From Methanocorpusculum petauri (GTDB taxonomy: Archaea > Halobacteriota > Methanomicrobia > Methanomicrobiales > Methanocorpusculaceae), in NCBI RefSeq assembly GCF_026891975.1, contig NZ_JAPTGB010000015.1:1-58350 (forward strand): 58,350 nucleotides of DNA, given 5' to 3'. Below are positions 1-8,774 of this stretch, one piece after another. Each line of letters begins with the position of its first letter. Positions within the stretch are counted from its first letter, which is position 1. The position numbers and the translations under genes were made by a program. The notes below the pieces were generated by a model, which was not told the DNA's origin, made no database searches, and saw nothing but the letters and a program-made list of their open reading frames with translations.

Positions 1-163
1 CTTCCTTATTCTTTCCGTGTTGTTCCGTAAGCGAAGCGGTATTCTGTGTTTTTTTTCCGTGGAATTCCGTGGAGTCTGTGTTTTCCGTGGTTACTCCAAG
101 CGAAACCAAATCCAAAAACCCCCGAAAACATTTTCCACACGAAATATCACGGAAAGAGTAAGG
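1..163. repeat. dispersed inverted repeat, left copy
   Basis: Non-coding and rich in the words CCGTGG and CCGTG. Bases 1-100 match the reverse complement of 58238-58337 over the full 100 bases with about four mismatches and no gap. The element is itself partly palindromic: bases 4-19 match the reverse complement of 148-163 at 15 of 16 positions. It holds a short hairpin built from GTGGTTACT and its complement. No transposase or open reading frame is attached. What the element does is unknown. Confidence 0.85.
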
Positions 164-251
164 GTGCGGGTATCTCCACTCAATTAATACCCTGTGACAC
201 CACAAAATGATTGAGTAGGTATTTTTTCCAGAAAAAAATTCAAAAAAAAAA

Positions 252-860
252 TTATTTTCTCTCTTCAAGCAGTCTGCGGATTGCCGCAACCTCTGCAAGG
301 AGTGCTTTGACATCTGCATCACCGGAGACAACTGGCGCCTTCACCGGCACATCAACGCCGGTTGCCGCAGCACTCGGCTCCCCGCCGCGAACGAAATCCA
401 TGATCATGGCCCGGAGCGGTTCCGGTGCCTCGATGCCTTCAATGGCAATCTCCGCCGAACCATTACTGCCGGAGTATCCGGCGGTCTGGATTTTGAGGTT
501 GGAGATGCCGAACAGCCGCATAACGGGCCCCTGAACAATATCAACGTTCGTGATTCTGTTGTAGGGGACAATACCGGTCTTGCGGAACCAGACGCCGCGT
601 TTCCAGGTCATCTCGGTTGCATTGAGATGATACACAACGGACTTGTAGTAGAGCACGGTCCAGAGGAGAACGAACAGCAGACAGATGACAAGGACAGCGA
701 CGATCGCAAGAACGATCGACTGGGGAAGGCCTATTTCGCCGATGAAGACTGCCCAGCCGAAACAGGCAGCCCAGATAATGGCAACTACCACCATGGTATA
801 AATGGCGAGGTACGGCTTGTACTTCAGAGCCGGTTTGAAATCTTCACCTAATGTGATCAT
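252..860 (-). CDS. membrane-anchored bacterial-PH-domain protein
   Basis: A protein of about 202 residues. Two hydrophobic segments sit near residues 20-65 of the longer form. They are followed by a beta-rich domain containing VYHLNATEMTWKRGVWFRKT and YNRITNVDIVQGPVMRLFG, typical of the bPH_2 (DUF304/YdbS) family of membrane-associated PH-fold domains. The last 40 residues are Ala/Val/Pro-rich and then helical. Such proteins are usually inner-face membrane proteins of unknown role. The frame extends upstream to a GTG at 878, but the ATG at 860 gives the usual family start (MITLGEDFKP). The gene is divergent from the U32 gene, with about 95 bases between them. Confidence 0.8.
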   Translation of the reverse strand: MITLGEDFKPALKYKPYLAIYTMVVVAIIWAACFGWAVFIGEIGLPQSIVLAIVAVLVICLLFVLLWTVLYYKSVVYHLNATEMTWKRGVWFRKTGIVPYNRITNVDIVQGPVMRLFGISNLKIQTAGYSGSNGSAEIAIEGIEAPEPLRAMIMDFVRGGEPSAAATGVDVPVKAPVVSGDADVKALLAEVAAIRRLLEERK

Positions 861-955
861 TGCTGAGTAACGTCTCACTGTGATGAGAAAAACTTTCCTT
901 CTCCCGACTATCTCCTTAACCTATAACCCCTCACACGACCAACAGTATCCCACAT

Positions 956-3316
956 ATGCCTGCCGTTCCTGAACTTCTCGCACCCGCCGGATCTCCCGAA
1001 GCCCTCAAAGCAGCCGTCGCTGCCGGGGCTGACGCCGTATATCTCGGAGGAAAAACCTTCGGCGCCCGTCGGTACGCCGCAAACTTCGATCGCGAGGAAC
1101 TCAGCACGGCTGTTCTTTATGCGCATAAAAACGGTGTCAAAGTCTATGTCACCGTCAATACCCTCGCCACCGACGACGAACTGCCGGAGATTGCCGAATA
1201 CCTCATCTTCCTCTCCGAAATTGGTGTTGACGCCGTCCTCATACAGGATCAGGGAATTCTCAGTATCGCCCGTGAAGTGGCCCCCGACCTGCCGCTTCAT
1301 GCTTCCACCCAGATGACCATCCACAACACCGCAGGCATCCGGTTCGCCGCCGAGCACGGCATCTCCCGCGTCGTGCTTGCCCGTGAACTCCCGCTCGAAG
1401 ATGTTGCCGCAATCGGCGAAGTCGCAAAAGAGTACGGCATCGAACTCGAAGTCTTCTGCCACGGTGCAATCTGCTACGCCTACTCCGGTCAGTGCCTCTT
1501 CTCCTCCGTCATCGGCGGCAGAAGCGGCAACCGGGGCATGTGCGCCCAGCCGTGCAGAAAACCCTACACCCTTCTCGCCGACGGCGACATCGTCCCCACG
1601 CAGGGAAACTACCCGCTCTCCCCCCGCGACCTCTGCCTCTACCCGTACCTCAAAGAACTCTGTGACACTCCCATTGCCGCCCTCAAGATCGAAGGCCGCA
1701 TGAAGACACCCGAATACGTCGCAATCGTCACCGACGCCTACCGCCGGGCGCTTGACGACATCGCCGCAGGCGGCGACTGGGAACCGGAACAGGAAACCAT
1801 GGAAGACCTCGCCTTTGCCTTCAACCGCGGATTCACCAAAGGCTACCTCCTCGGCGATTGCGGAACCACCCTCATCAACACCAAAAAACCCGACAATCGC
1901 GGAGTCTATGCAGGAATTGTCAGCGGTGTTGACGACCGGCGCGGCAAAGTCATCGTAAAAATCGACGGTCCAATCCCTGACACCGGTGACGGCCTCGTCT
2001 TCCGGCTTGCAGGCCGTGAAACAGGATTCGCCCTCAACAAAGAACCCTACCTCTTCCCCGAAGGAGATGCCTACAAAATTCCCGCACCGCAGGAAGTCCT
2101 CATCGGCAGCGAACTCTGGATTACCCGCAGGATGAAGACCGAACGAAAAGCCGCGGCCATCCTTTCCCGTCCGGCACAGGGAAAAATCCCGCTGGACATC
2201 ACCGTCGGTGTAAACGAAAACGGTCATCTCGTAATCATCGGCCACGGGGCTGCCGCAGTCAGCGAAACCCCCATGCAGGACGCCCAGACCCGTCCGGTCA
2301 CCGCCGAAGCACTCGAAGCACAACTCCGCAAAACCGGTGGCACACCATTTGTCATCCGCAGCATTGCTATGAACTACGACGGTACCAAATTCCTTCCCAT
2401 GGGGGCAATCAACGACCTCCGCCGCAGATTCCTTGCCGCATGCAGCGACGCCGTAACTGCCCCTCCCGTTCGGACCCACCGCCCGTTCATTCCCAAGGAA
2501 ACAACCGTTCCGGAAAAAACCGAACCGGTGATTCAGGTGTACACCGACTCCATCGTCGCCGCAAAAGCCGCACACTCCGCCGGAGCCGGGCAGATTGTCT
2601 ATGAAGGCACCGATGAAATTTATGACACCCCGATCATCTACAAACTCCCGCGAATCCTCCATGAAGAAGAGCTTGCCAAAACCCTCGCAAAACTTCCTGC
2701 ATCCGCCGCAGGCATCATGGTGGACGGTGCAGGCATCGCAGAAGAGATCAAAGGCATCCCCAAATACGGAGGGTCCGGTCTCAACATCACGAACGCCCGT
2801 GCCGCGATAGTGTACGGCAAAACCTGCCGGCAGGTCTGTCTCTCGCCCGAACTCTCCGGAAAACAGATAAAATCCCTCATGGAGCACCTTGCTGCCTACA
2901 CCCGCCCGCCAAAGACCGAGGTCATCGTGCAGGGCAGCCTTGAGGTCATGATTACCCGGAACTGTATCCCTGCAACCGCACTCGGCTGCCGGAGCTGCAA
3001 CCAGCCGTGGGCACTCAAAGACGGAACCGGCAGAATATTCCGGATCAGAACCGACACAAACTGCTGCAGCCACATCCTGAACGCCGCAGAAATCTGCCTG
3101 ATTGAATATGTCGGAGCCATCGCACGTGCAGGAGTCTCCGTTATCTCCATTGATGCACGGGGCAGATCGCCGGAATACGTTCGCAGAATGATCTCACTCT
3201 ACACTGCAGCTCTGGAAGGGGAGAACGCAAAAGAACTCAAAAATCAGATCAAGGAAATTGCATCCGGCGGAATCACCGCCGCCCATTACCTCCGCGGGGT
3301 GGAAACACAGGAATAA
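956..3316 (+). CDS. U32-family peptidase-like protein with DUF3656 region
   Basis: A 786-residue protein. The N-terminal half is a TIM-barrel U32 domain (ELLAPAGSPEALKAAVAAGA at residues 5-24). It carries the family signature EVFCHGAICYAYSGQC near residues 165-180, followed by the Cys-rich RSGNRGMCAQPCRKPY. The middle matches the DUF3656 part of long U32 proteins. The C-terminal part has more cysteines (LGCRSCNQPW, TNCCSH). Long bacterial members such as RlhA hydroxylate 23S rRNA, and related TrhP acts on tRNA. An RNA-hydroxylation role is therefore more likely than collagenase activity, but this is inference from the family. The ATG at 956 directly precedes the conserved start. Confidence 0.88.
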   Translation: MPAVPELLAPAGSPEALKAAVAAGADAVYLGGKTFGARRYAANFDREELSTAVLYAHKNGVKVYVTVNTLATDDELPEIAEYLIFLSEIGVDAVLIQDQGILSIAREVAPDLPLHASTQMTIHNTAGIRFAAEHGISRVVLARELPLEDVAAIGEVAKEYGIELEVFCHGAICYAYSGQCLFSSVIGGRSGNRGMCAQPCRKPYTLLADGDIVPTQGNYPLSPRDLCLYPYLKELCDTPIAALKIEGRMKTPEYVAIVTDAYRRALDDIAAGGDWEPEQETMEDLAFAFNRGFTKGYLLGDCGTTLINTKKPDNRGVYAGIVSGVDDRRGKVIVKIDGPIPDTGDGLVFRLAGRETGFALNKEPYLFPEGDAYKIPAPQEVLIGSELWITRRMKTERKAAAILSRPAQGKIPLDITVGVNENGHLVIIGHGAAAVSETPMQDAQTRPVTAEALEAQLRKTGGTPFVIRSIAMNYDGTKFLPMGAINDLRRRFLAACSDAVTAPPVRTHRPFIPKETTVPEKTEPVIQVYTDSIVAAKAAHSAGAGQIVYEGTDEIYDTPIIYKLPRILHEEELAKTLAKLPASAAGIMVDGAGIAEEIKGIPKYGGSGLNITNARAAIVYGKTCRQVCLSPELSGKQIKSLMEHLAAYTRPPKTEVIVQGSLEVMITRNCIPATALGCRSCNQPWALKDGTGRIFRIRTDTNCCSHILNAAEICLIEYVGAIARAGVSVISIDARGRSPEYVRRMISLYTAALEGENAKELKNQIKEIASGGITAAHYLRGVETQE

Positions 3317-3329
3317 AAAGAAAAAAATT

Positions 3330-3645
3330 ACACCGCAGGGACACTGGCAAAAATCAGCCAGCCATCCCCTGCAGGAAGCACATAATTGATCATCACTGCT
3401 CCCTGGTCCGGACAGAAGCACGTCACCTATCCGCCTCTGAAGTGCCCGATCGTAGAGAAGACTTGCCGGCTGCAACACCGTTTCCGTCAACACAGGAGAA
3501 GGGATAACCAACCATCTCCGGATACCGAGCATCCGCACGTACCGTTGCTGTCAAACGCAGCGGTTGAGTACTCCTGTGGGGTAAACGATTCCGGAACAGC
3601 AAAAAATTCTGGACAAAACCGGACAGTATTTTATCGTACGGTACC
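3330..3645 (-). pseudogene. decayed, frameshifted coding remnant
   Basis: No intact gene fills 3317-3812. On the minus strand, protein-like text runs through three frames in turn. First comes FAVPESFTPQEYSTAAFDSN, then PVLTETVLQPASLLYDRALQ, then INYVLPAGDGWLIFASVPAV ending in TAA at 3330. Each stretch loses its frame where the next begins, as expected after at least two indels. I cannot name the parent family. The C-terminal pattern is reminiscent of extracellular sensory (Cache-type) domains, but that is only a guess. It could also be chance reading of GC-rich DNA. Confidence 0.35.
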
Positions 3646-3754
3646 AATTATACAGATATCGCGGATCAACATCTGATCATATTCCCTGACGGGGCATCCC
3701 GCGAGATACATACACTATCACTGGCCGTAAGACCGGATGCCGGGTCCAGGGAAC

Positions 3755-3771
3755 CTTTCCGAAACGGAAAG
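3755..3771. promoter_or_regulatory. palindrome upstream of MFS gene, possible operator
   Basis: CTTTCCG-AAA-CGGAAAG is a perfect 7+3+7 inverted repeat. It ends about 40 bases before the first MFS gene and is followed by a G/C-rich stretch. The position fits a repressor site controlling the exporter pair. Nothing in the sequence names the regulator. Confidence 0.4.
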
Positions 3772-3812
3772 CCCCCGCTCGCTGCGGCTGGAAACAGTTG
3801 GAATGGGATCAG

Positions 3813-5201
3813 ATGGACAACAACCTCATTTATACCGGACGCAAGCTCTTGGTGATTCTTCTTGCCGTAACGCTTGCATCATTTTTAACACCCTTTTACA
3901 CCTCGATGGTGAACATTGCAATCCCTGCCATCGGTGAAAACTTCGCTGTCCCCGCAGAAACACTTGCCATGCTGTCAACGGCGTATCTGATAAGTTCGGT
4001 GGTATTTCTTGTACCGGCCGCCCGGCTTGCCGACATCTTCGGCCTGCGGAAAGTGTTCGTGGCCGGTCTCTGCATCGCGGCTCTTGCCTCGCTTGCCGCA
4101 CCCTTCTCGATCTCAATCGGGATGCTGCTCGCCTGTCAGGTGATTGCGGGTATCGGATTTGCCTGTGTAATCAGCAATGCAATTGCTCTTCTTTCGATAG
4201 TGTATCCGCCTTCGCGGCGCGGGGCTGCCATCGGCATCGCAGTTGCGGGCGTGTATCTGGGTCTGACCGCAGGTCCGCTGATCGGCGGCGCACTGACATC
4301 GGTCTTCGGCTGGTCAAGCATCTACATCTTCGTACTGATACTCTGCCTTGCAACCACCGCGATGGTCAGATTTTCGATCAGCACCGAACTGTTCACCACC
4401 CCCGGTCAGCCGTTCGATCTTCGCGGTTCGATACTCTACGGCCTGATGGTACTCTGCCTGATGTTCGGCCTCATCAACCTGCCACAACCTCCTGCCGTCG
4501 CAGGTCTTGTTCTCGGTGTTATCCTTCTGCTGTTCTTCATCAGCTTTGAGGCGAAGATTCAGTATCCGGTGTTTCCCATCCGGCTCTTCACCGAGAACCG
4601 GGTATTCGCCCGGGCCAACATAACAACGATGATCAACTACGGGGCAACGTTTGCGGTCAGTTTTTTCATGAGTCTGTATCTGCAGATAATAGGCGCCCTG
4701 ACACCGATGGAAGCAGGCATTGTGATGATTGCCATGCCGGTTGTGCAGATGATCTTCTCTCCGCTTGCCGGAAAACTCTCTGACACGATCGGCGGCAGGG
4801 TTCTCATGACCGCAGGTCTTGCGGTGACCGGTATCGGCATGGCGCTCTTCGGGTTCATCGGAACCGAATATAACCAGACTGCAGTGATTCTCAATCTCGC
4901 CGTGGTCGGGTTCGGCATTGCGCTGTTTGGTGCACCGAACACCAATCTTGTCCTCGGCTCGGTGGATCGTCGCGATAACGGAAGTGCGAACAGTATCCTT
5001 GCAACAATGCGGCAGATGGGAATGGTTATCTCCATGGCCGCTGCAACCTGCTGCATTATCCTTTTCACGGGCGCAGGAACAGAACTCGGCAGCAATCCCG
5101 ACGGTCTTGTTGCCGCAATGCACCTGACGTTTGCTCTTGGTGCTGTACTGTCCTTTGCCGGTGCGGTTGTCGGCTGGACGGCTGTCACGAAAAAAGGATA
5201 A
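3813..5201 (+). CDS. MFS drug exporter, DHA2-like (first of tandem pair)
   Basis: About 462 residues and highly hydrophobic, with roughly 14 predicted membrane segments, as in the EmrB/QacA (DHA2) group of proton-coupled exporters. Visible family motifs are SMVNIAIPAIGENF in helix 1, LADIFGLRKVFVAG (motif A loop), and GVYLGLTAGPLIGGAL in helix 5 (motif C, the antiporter signature). Substrate cannot be read from sequence. A TTG lies in frame at 3798, but the ATG at 3813 is preferred. It is followed after 32 bases by a close paralogue, so the two probably form one transcript. Confidence 0.85.
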   Translation: MDNNLIYTGRKLLVILLAVTLASFLTPFYTSMVNIAIPAIGENFAVPAETLAMLSTAYLISSVVFLVPAARLADIFGLRKVFVAGLCIAALASLAAPFSISIGMLLACQVIAGIGFACVISNAIALLSIVYPPSRRGAAIGIAVAGVYLGLTAGPLIGGALTSVFGWSSIYIFVLILCLATTAMVRFSISTELFTTPGQPFDLRGSILYGLMVLCLMFGLINLPQPPAVAGLVLGVILLLFFISFEAKIQYPVFPIRLFTENRVFARANITTMINYGATFAVSFFMSLYLQIIGALTPMEAGIVMIAMPVVQMIFSPLAGKLSDTIGGRVLMTAGLAVTGIGMALFGFIGTEYNQTAVILNLAVVGFGIALFGAPNTNLVLGSVDRRDNGSANSILATMRQMGMVISMAAATCCIILFTGAGTELGSNPDGLVAAMHLTFALGAVLSFAGAVVGWTAVTKKG

Positions 5202-5233
5202 CATTATTGCCGTTCCCAACCGACAAAGAACAT

Positions 5234-6637
5234 ATGGCAGCGGCATATCAGTACACCACACGCGAGATGCGGATGGTGCTGGTTGCCGCAGCCCTTGCTT
5301 CGTTTCTCAGTCCGTTTCTCGGCTCAATGGTAAATGTGGCAATTCCTGCCATCGGTACCGCCTACGTTGCAACCGCCGAGTCACTTGCGATGCTTTCGAC
5401 AGCCTATCTGATAAGCTCCGTGATGTTTATGGTGCCTGCCGCACGAATTGCAGATATTGTGGGGCGGAAAAAAATATTTCTGGCAGGAATTTTCCTCCTT
5501 GCGGTCTCTTCCATTCTTGCGCCCCATTCACCCTCAATTGAGATATTGATTCTCTGCAGAATTCTGGAAGGAGTTGGTGTTGCAGCAATTACCAGCAACT
5601 CGATTGCACTTCTTTCAGCGGTGTACCCGCCTGAAAAGCGGGGAGCGGTCATCGGATACGCCGTGTCGGCGGTGTTTCTCGGACTTTCGGCAGGCCCGAT
5701 CCTCGGCGGTATTCTGACACAGATGCTTGGATGGGAAAGTATCTTCTACTTTGTTGTGGTACTGTCTGCATTTACGTTTGCGGCGGTATGGTTTTCCATC
5801 GCGCACGACATCCGCGAGAATGCAGGAGAGCCGTACGATTATGCGGGAACGTTTGTGTATATGCTCCTCATTATTTCGCTGGTGCTCGGCCTCATCAATC
5901 TGCCGGAGTTCTGGGCTGTAGGGCTGCTTGCAGCGGGAGTTGTGGTGTTTCTTCCGTTGTTTGTTTTTGTTGAGAAACGTACGCACTATCCGGTGTTTGC
6001 ACTCCGGCTCTTTTCCGGTAACCGCGTGTTTACCCGGGGCAACCTTGCAACGGTGATTAACTTCGGAGCAACGTATGCGATCAGTTTCTTTCTGAGTCTG
6101 TATCTGCAGATTGCCGGAATGCTTACACCGATGGAGGCCGGAATGGTGCTGGTTGCAATGCCGTTTACCCAGATGATCTTCTCACCTCTTGCGGGGAGGG
6201 TCTCGGATAAAATCGATCCGCGCTACCTGACCACAGCAGGAATGCTGCTGATGGCAGGAGGACTTGCCGTCCTCCTGCAGCTCAGCGCGGCGCTGGATCT
6301 TCCGATGCTGCTTGTGACCCTTGTTCTGATGGGTTTTGCCGTAGCGCTGTTCGCCTCGCCGAACAACAATCTGATCCTCGGCTCGGTCCAGCGCCGCGAG
6401 TACGGCAGTGCAAACAGCATCATCGGTACGATGCGGCAGATGGGCATGGTGCTTTCGATGGGGCTTGCAACCTGCTTCATCTCGATATTCCTTGGCACCA
6501 CCACCGAGATGGCAGGAAATCTGGACGCATTTCTTTCAGCCATGCATCTGTCGTTCGCCTGCGGTGTGGTGTTCTGCCTGATTGCCGCTGCCCTGTCCTT
6601 TTCGTCCAGGGCCCCGTCTGTGACAGCATCCAAATAA
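5234..6637 (+). CDS. MFS drug exporter, DHA2-like (second of tandem pair)
   Basis: About 467 residues, strongly similar along its whole length to the gene before it. Shared stretches include SMVNVAIPAIG, ESLAMLSTAYLISSVMFMVP and GLSAGPILGGILTQMLGW (motif C). The pair looks like a local duplication that has diverged moderately. Two copies could broaden substrate range or form a hetero-assembly, but the sequence does not say which. A TTG at 5207 is in frame. The ATG at 5234 aligns better with the first copy and is chosen. Confidence 0.85.
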   Translation: MAAAYQYTTREMRMVLVAAALASFLSPFLGSMVNVAIPAIGTAYVATAESLAMLSTAYLISSVMFMVPAARIADIVGRKKIFLAGIFLLAVSSILAPHSPSIEILILCRILEGVGVAAITSNSIALLSAVYPPEKRGAVIGYAVSAVFLGLSAGPILGGILTQMLGWESIFYFVVVLSAFTFAAVWFSIAHDIRENAGEPYDYAGTFVYMLLIISLVLGLINLPEFWAVGLLAAGVVVFLPLFVFVEKRTHYPVFALRLFSGNRVFTRGNLATVINFGATYAISFFLSLYLQIAGMLTPMEAGMVLVAMPFTQMIFSPLAGRVSDKIDPRYLTTAGMLLMAGGLAVLLQLSAALDLPMLLVTLVLMGFAVALFASPNNNLILGSVQRREYGSANSIIGTMRQMGMVLSMGLATCFISIFLGTTTEMAGNLDAFLSAMHLSFACGVVFCLIAAALSFSSRAPSVTASK

Positions 6638-6667
6638 TTATCCGCATCCAAAGAGAATTGTTTTCTC

Positions 6668-7087
6668 ATGAGATGCAACAAGAAGACTGTTCTCCTGCTG
6701 TTCATCGCGGTACTCTTTGCCGCAGCAGCCGGCTGTGTTTCGCCGGACAGTCCGGCTGAACCAACGCCGACAGAGACCGCAACTGTAGTTCCGACACCGA
6801 CATTTTCTCCTGACGGAATTACAGAGGAGGGAACACTGAACGCCGCAGGGTACGGGACGCAGGAGTTTCCCCGCGTGCTGATGAAAAAAGGACCGGTTAC
6901 CTTCCATGCAACCTTTGACGGTCCACGCACCTTTACCCTCGACATCACCCTGCACGGAGCCGAGGTTGCACAGGTGTTCTCCCGGCGGGGGGCATTTGAT
7001 GAGACCGTAACGATCGACATCGGTTCAACCCAGTATTATCACGTGACCGTAACCGGTCTTGGCAACTGGACGGTTGTCCAGAGCTGA
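6668..7087 (+). CDS. small exported lipoprotein
   Basis: 139 residues. The N-terminus is a lipoprotein signal: RCNKK, a hydrophobic run, then the lipobox AAAAGC with the lipidation Cys near residue 22. A Pro/Thr-rich linker (PTPTETATVVPTPT) follows, then a beta-type domain of about 85 residues. It would be anchored to the outer face of the membrane. It lies 30 bases after the second MFS gene on the same strand and may be co-transcribed. I do not recognise the globular domain. Confidence 0.75.
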   Translation: MRCNKKTVLLLFIAVLFAAAAGCVSPDSPAEPTPTETATVVPTPTFSPDGITEEGTLNAAGYGTQEFPRVLMKKGPVTFHATFDGPRTFTLDITLHGAEVAQVFSRRGAFDETVTIDIGSTQYYHVTVTGLGNWTVVQS

Positions 7088-7146
7088 AAAATATTTTTTT
7101 TAGAAACATGCATGTCTGAGGAATAGAAATCATAAAAAAACAGCTA

Positions 7147-7218
7147 CGTCCCGGCTGGGACTTGAACCCAGGTCAAAAGCTCCGCAGGCTTCTAGGATAT
7201 CCTCTACCCTACCGGGAC
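7147..7218 (-). tRNA. tRNA-Arg (anticodon GCG)
   Basis: Read on the minus strand, the acceptor arm GTCCCGG pairs with CCGGGAC, with discriminator G. The D arm has the archaeal Arg pattern GGGTAGAGGATATCC. The anticodon stem GAAGC/GCTTT closes the loop CTGCGGA, giving anticodon GCG, which reads CGC. The T arm is CTGGG-TTCAAGT-CCCAG. CCA is not encoded and no intron is seen. Confidence 0.92.
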
Positions 7219-7232
7219 TAACGCACCTATGT

Positions 7233-7265
7233 GCTCTAATACATTAGAGCAATATCAATATAAAT
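7233..7265 (-). promoter_or_regulatory. tRNA-Arg promoter with perfect palindrome
   Basis: An archaeal TATA-like box (minus-strand TTTATATTG, about 7257-7265) lies upstream of tRNA-Arg. Between it and the gene is a perfect inverted repeat, GCTCTAAT-AC-ATTAGAGC (7233-7250). It covers the region where transcription should begin. It could be a leader hairpin involved in 5' processing, or a protein-binding site. Confidence 0.5.
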
Positions 7266-7292
7266 CCACCGTTTCAATTTTCTGCAAAAAAA

Positions 7293-8702
7293 TCAGAGGC
7301 CGATGAGAATACTCTTCGGCTCGGTGTACTCATAGATGAACTCACGTCCGTTCTCCCGCCCGTATCCCGAATTTGCGGTACCGCCAAACGGAATTTCCGG
7401 CGGCAGAATCAGATGCCTGTTCACCCACACAACACCGGATCTGATCTGCTCGGCCGCCGTGTAGGCCGTCTTCATATTTTTCGTCCAGATAGACGCACCA
7501 AGTCCGTACGGCGTACCGTTTGCAATCTCGACCGCCTCGTCCAGCGTAGCAAACGGTATCACCGGCATGACCGGCCCGAAGATCTCCTCAGACACCGCAT
7601 CCGGCGACACATCGGAAAGCAGGGTTGGCGCGTAGAAGTTGCCGGGTCCCTCCTGTTTTTTTCCTCCAAAGATAAGTCTGCCGCACTCTTCGTTTACAAT
7701 CCGGTCAACAGCTGCTGCAACCGCGTCACGTTGTCCGGGATTGTTCAGCGGCCCCATGTTGACCTTATCCAGACCGCTGCCGACAACAAGCTTTTCGATT
7801 GCATTCCTCGCCTTTCTCACGAACGCATCGACACAGTTTGCATCCACTAAAATTCTTTTTGCCGAGGTGCAGACCTGCCCGCAGTTGTAGAACCGGTTCC
7901 TCACTGCGCCTGCAACCGCCGCATCAATGTCTGCATCTGCTGCCACGATGAATGCATCATTTCCGCCGAGTTCCAGTGTAAGTTTTTTCAGCGTCGGCGC
8001 TGCTGCAAGAGACACAGCCCGCCCCGTTGCAACCGAGCCGGTGAAGGATACATGACGGATATCCGCATGTCGCACGATCGCATCGCCGGCACTCGCACCA
8101 CTGCCGGTAACAACATTCAGCACACCGCCCGGAACTCCGGCGGCCGCAAGAAGTTCCGCCAGACGAAGAACCGTCAGAGGTGCTGTCTCCGACGGTTTTG
8201 CAACAACTGCATTCCCGCAGGCAAGAGCTGCACCAGCCTTCCATCCAAAAATAATTGCAGGCATGTTCCACGGCACAATTGCCCCGCAGACGCCGAGCGG
8301 CTTTCTGACCACATTCATGTATCCATACTTCGGCAAAACCGCTGCATCGCCCCGGATGCTTCCGGTCATCGATGCATAGTACTCAAAAATATGGGCGGTT
8401 CCCAGAATTTCATCTTTTGCCTCGCGAAACGGTTTTCCCTGTTCGGTGGTCAGAAGTGTTGCCAGAGCATCCGCTTCACCTCTGATAAGCGCGCCTGCTG
8501 CAATCAGAATGCGGGATTTATCCGCCGGACTCACCCGTGCCCACGTTGCCTGAGCGTTTTCCGCTGCTGCAACCGCAGCTGCGACATCGTCCGTGGTACC
8601 GGCAGGAACTGTATCGATCACTGTCCCGGTTGCCGGATTATAGACAGGAAGGGTACTTCCTGAAAGACTGTCGCAACCGGCACCGTCAAGAAACATCTGC
8701 AT
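7293..8702 (-). CDS. NAD(P)-dependent aldehyde dehydrogenase
   Basis: 469 residues, standard for the ALDH superfamily. Visible are IVPWNMPAIIFGWKAGAALA, the Rossmann contact FTGSVATGR near residues 210-218, LELGGN with the active-site Glu near 240, and the catalytic Cys in NCGQVCTS near 272. The C-terminal FGGTANSGYGRENG is also typical. Succinate-semialdehyde and lactaldehyde dehydrogenases are the nearest types. In methanogens, lactaldehyde dehydrogenase (CofA) feeds coenzyme F420 synthesis, but this family cannot be split by eye. It is a single gene with no clear operon partner. Confidence 0.9.
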   Translation of the reverse strand: MQMFLDGAGCDSLSGSTLPVYNPATGTVIDTVPAGTTDDVAAAVAAAENAQATWARVSPADKSRILIAAGALIRGEADALATLLTTEQGKPFREAKDEILGTAHIFEYYASMTGSIRGDAAVLPKYGYMNVVRKPLGVCGAIVPWNMPAIIFGWKAGAALACGNAVVAKPSETAPLTVLRLAELLAAAGVPGGVLNVVTGSGASAGDAIVRHADIRHVSFTGSVATGRAVSLAAAPTLKKLTLELGGNDAFIVAADADIDAAVAGAVRNRFYNCGQVCTSAKRILVDANCVDAFVRKARNAIEKLVVGSGLDKVNMGPLNNPGQRDAVAAAVDRIVNEECGRLIFGGKKQEGPGNFYAPTLLSDVSPDAVSEEIFGPVMPVIPFATLDEAVEIANGTPYGLGASIWTKNMKTAYTAAEQIRSGVVWVNRHLILPPEIPFGGTANSGYGRENGREFIYEYTEPKSILIGL

Positions 8703-8774
8703 AAATGTTGTATTGGATCGAAGAGTGTTTAGAGGTGATCATCGTGGCAGTAACTGCCCGTTCAAAAAAAAGGA

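Noticed and set aside
908-3073. 721-codon open frame on the minus strand opposite the U32 gene
   Set aside because: Composition is Gly/Val/Phe/Asp-rich shadow sequence with no recognisable domain. The plus-strand U32 protein has clear family motifs over the same bases.
7147-7218. tRNA-Gly (TCC) reading, from the ATCC run
   Set aside because: The ATCC lies in the D arm. Proper stems place GCG in the anticodon loop, giving tRNA-Arg.
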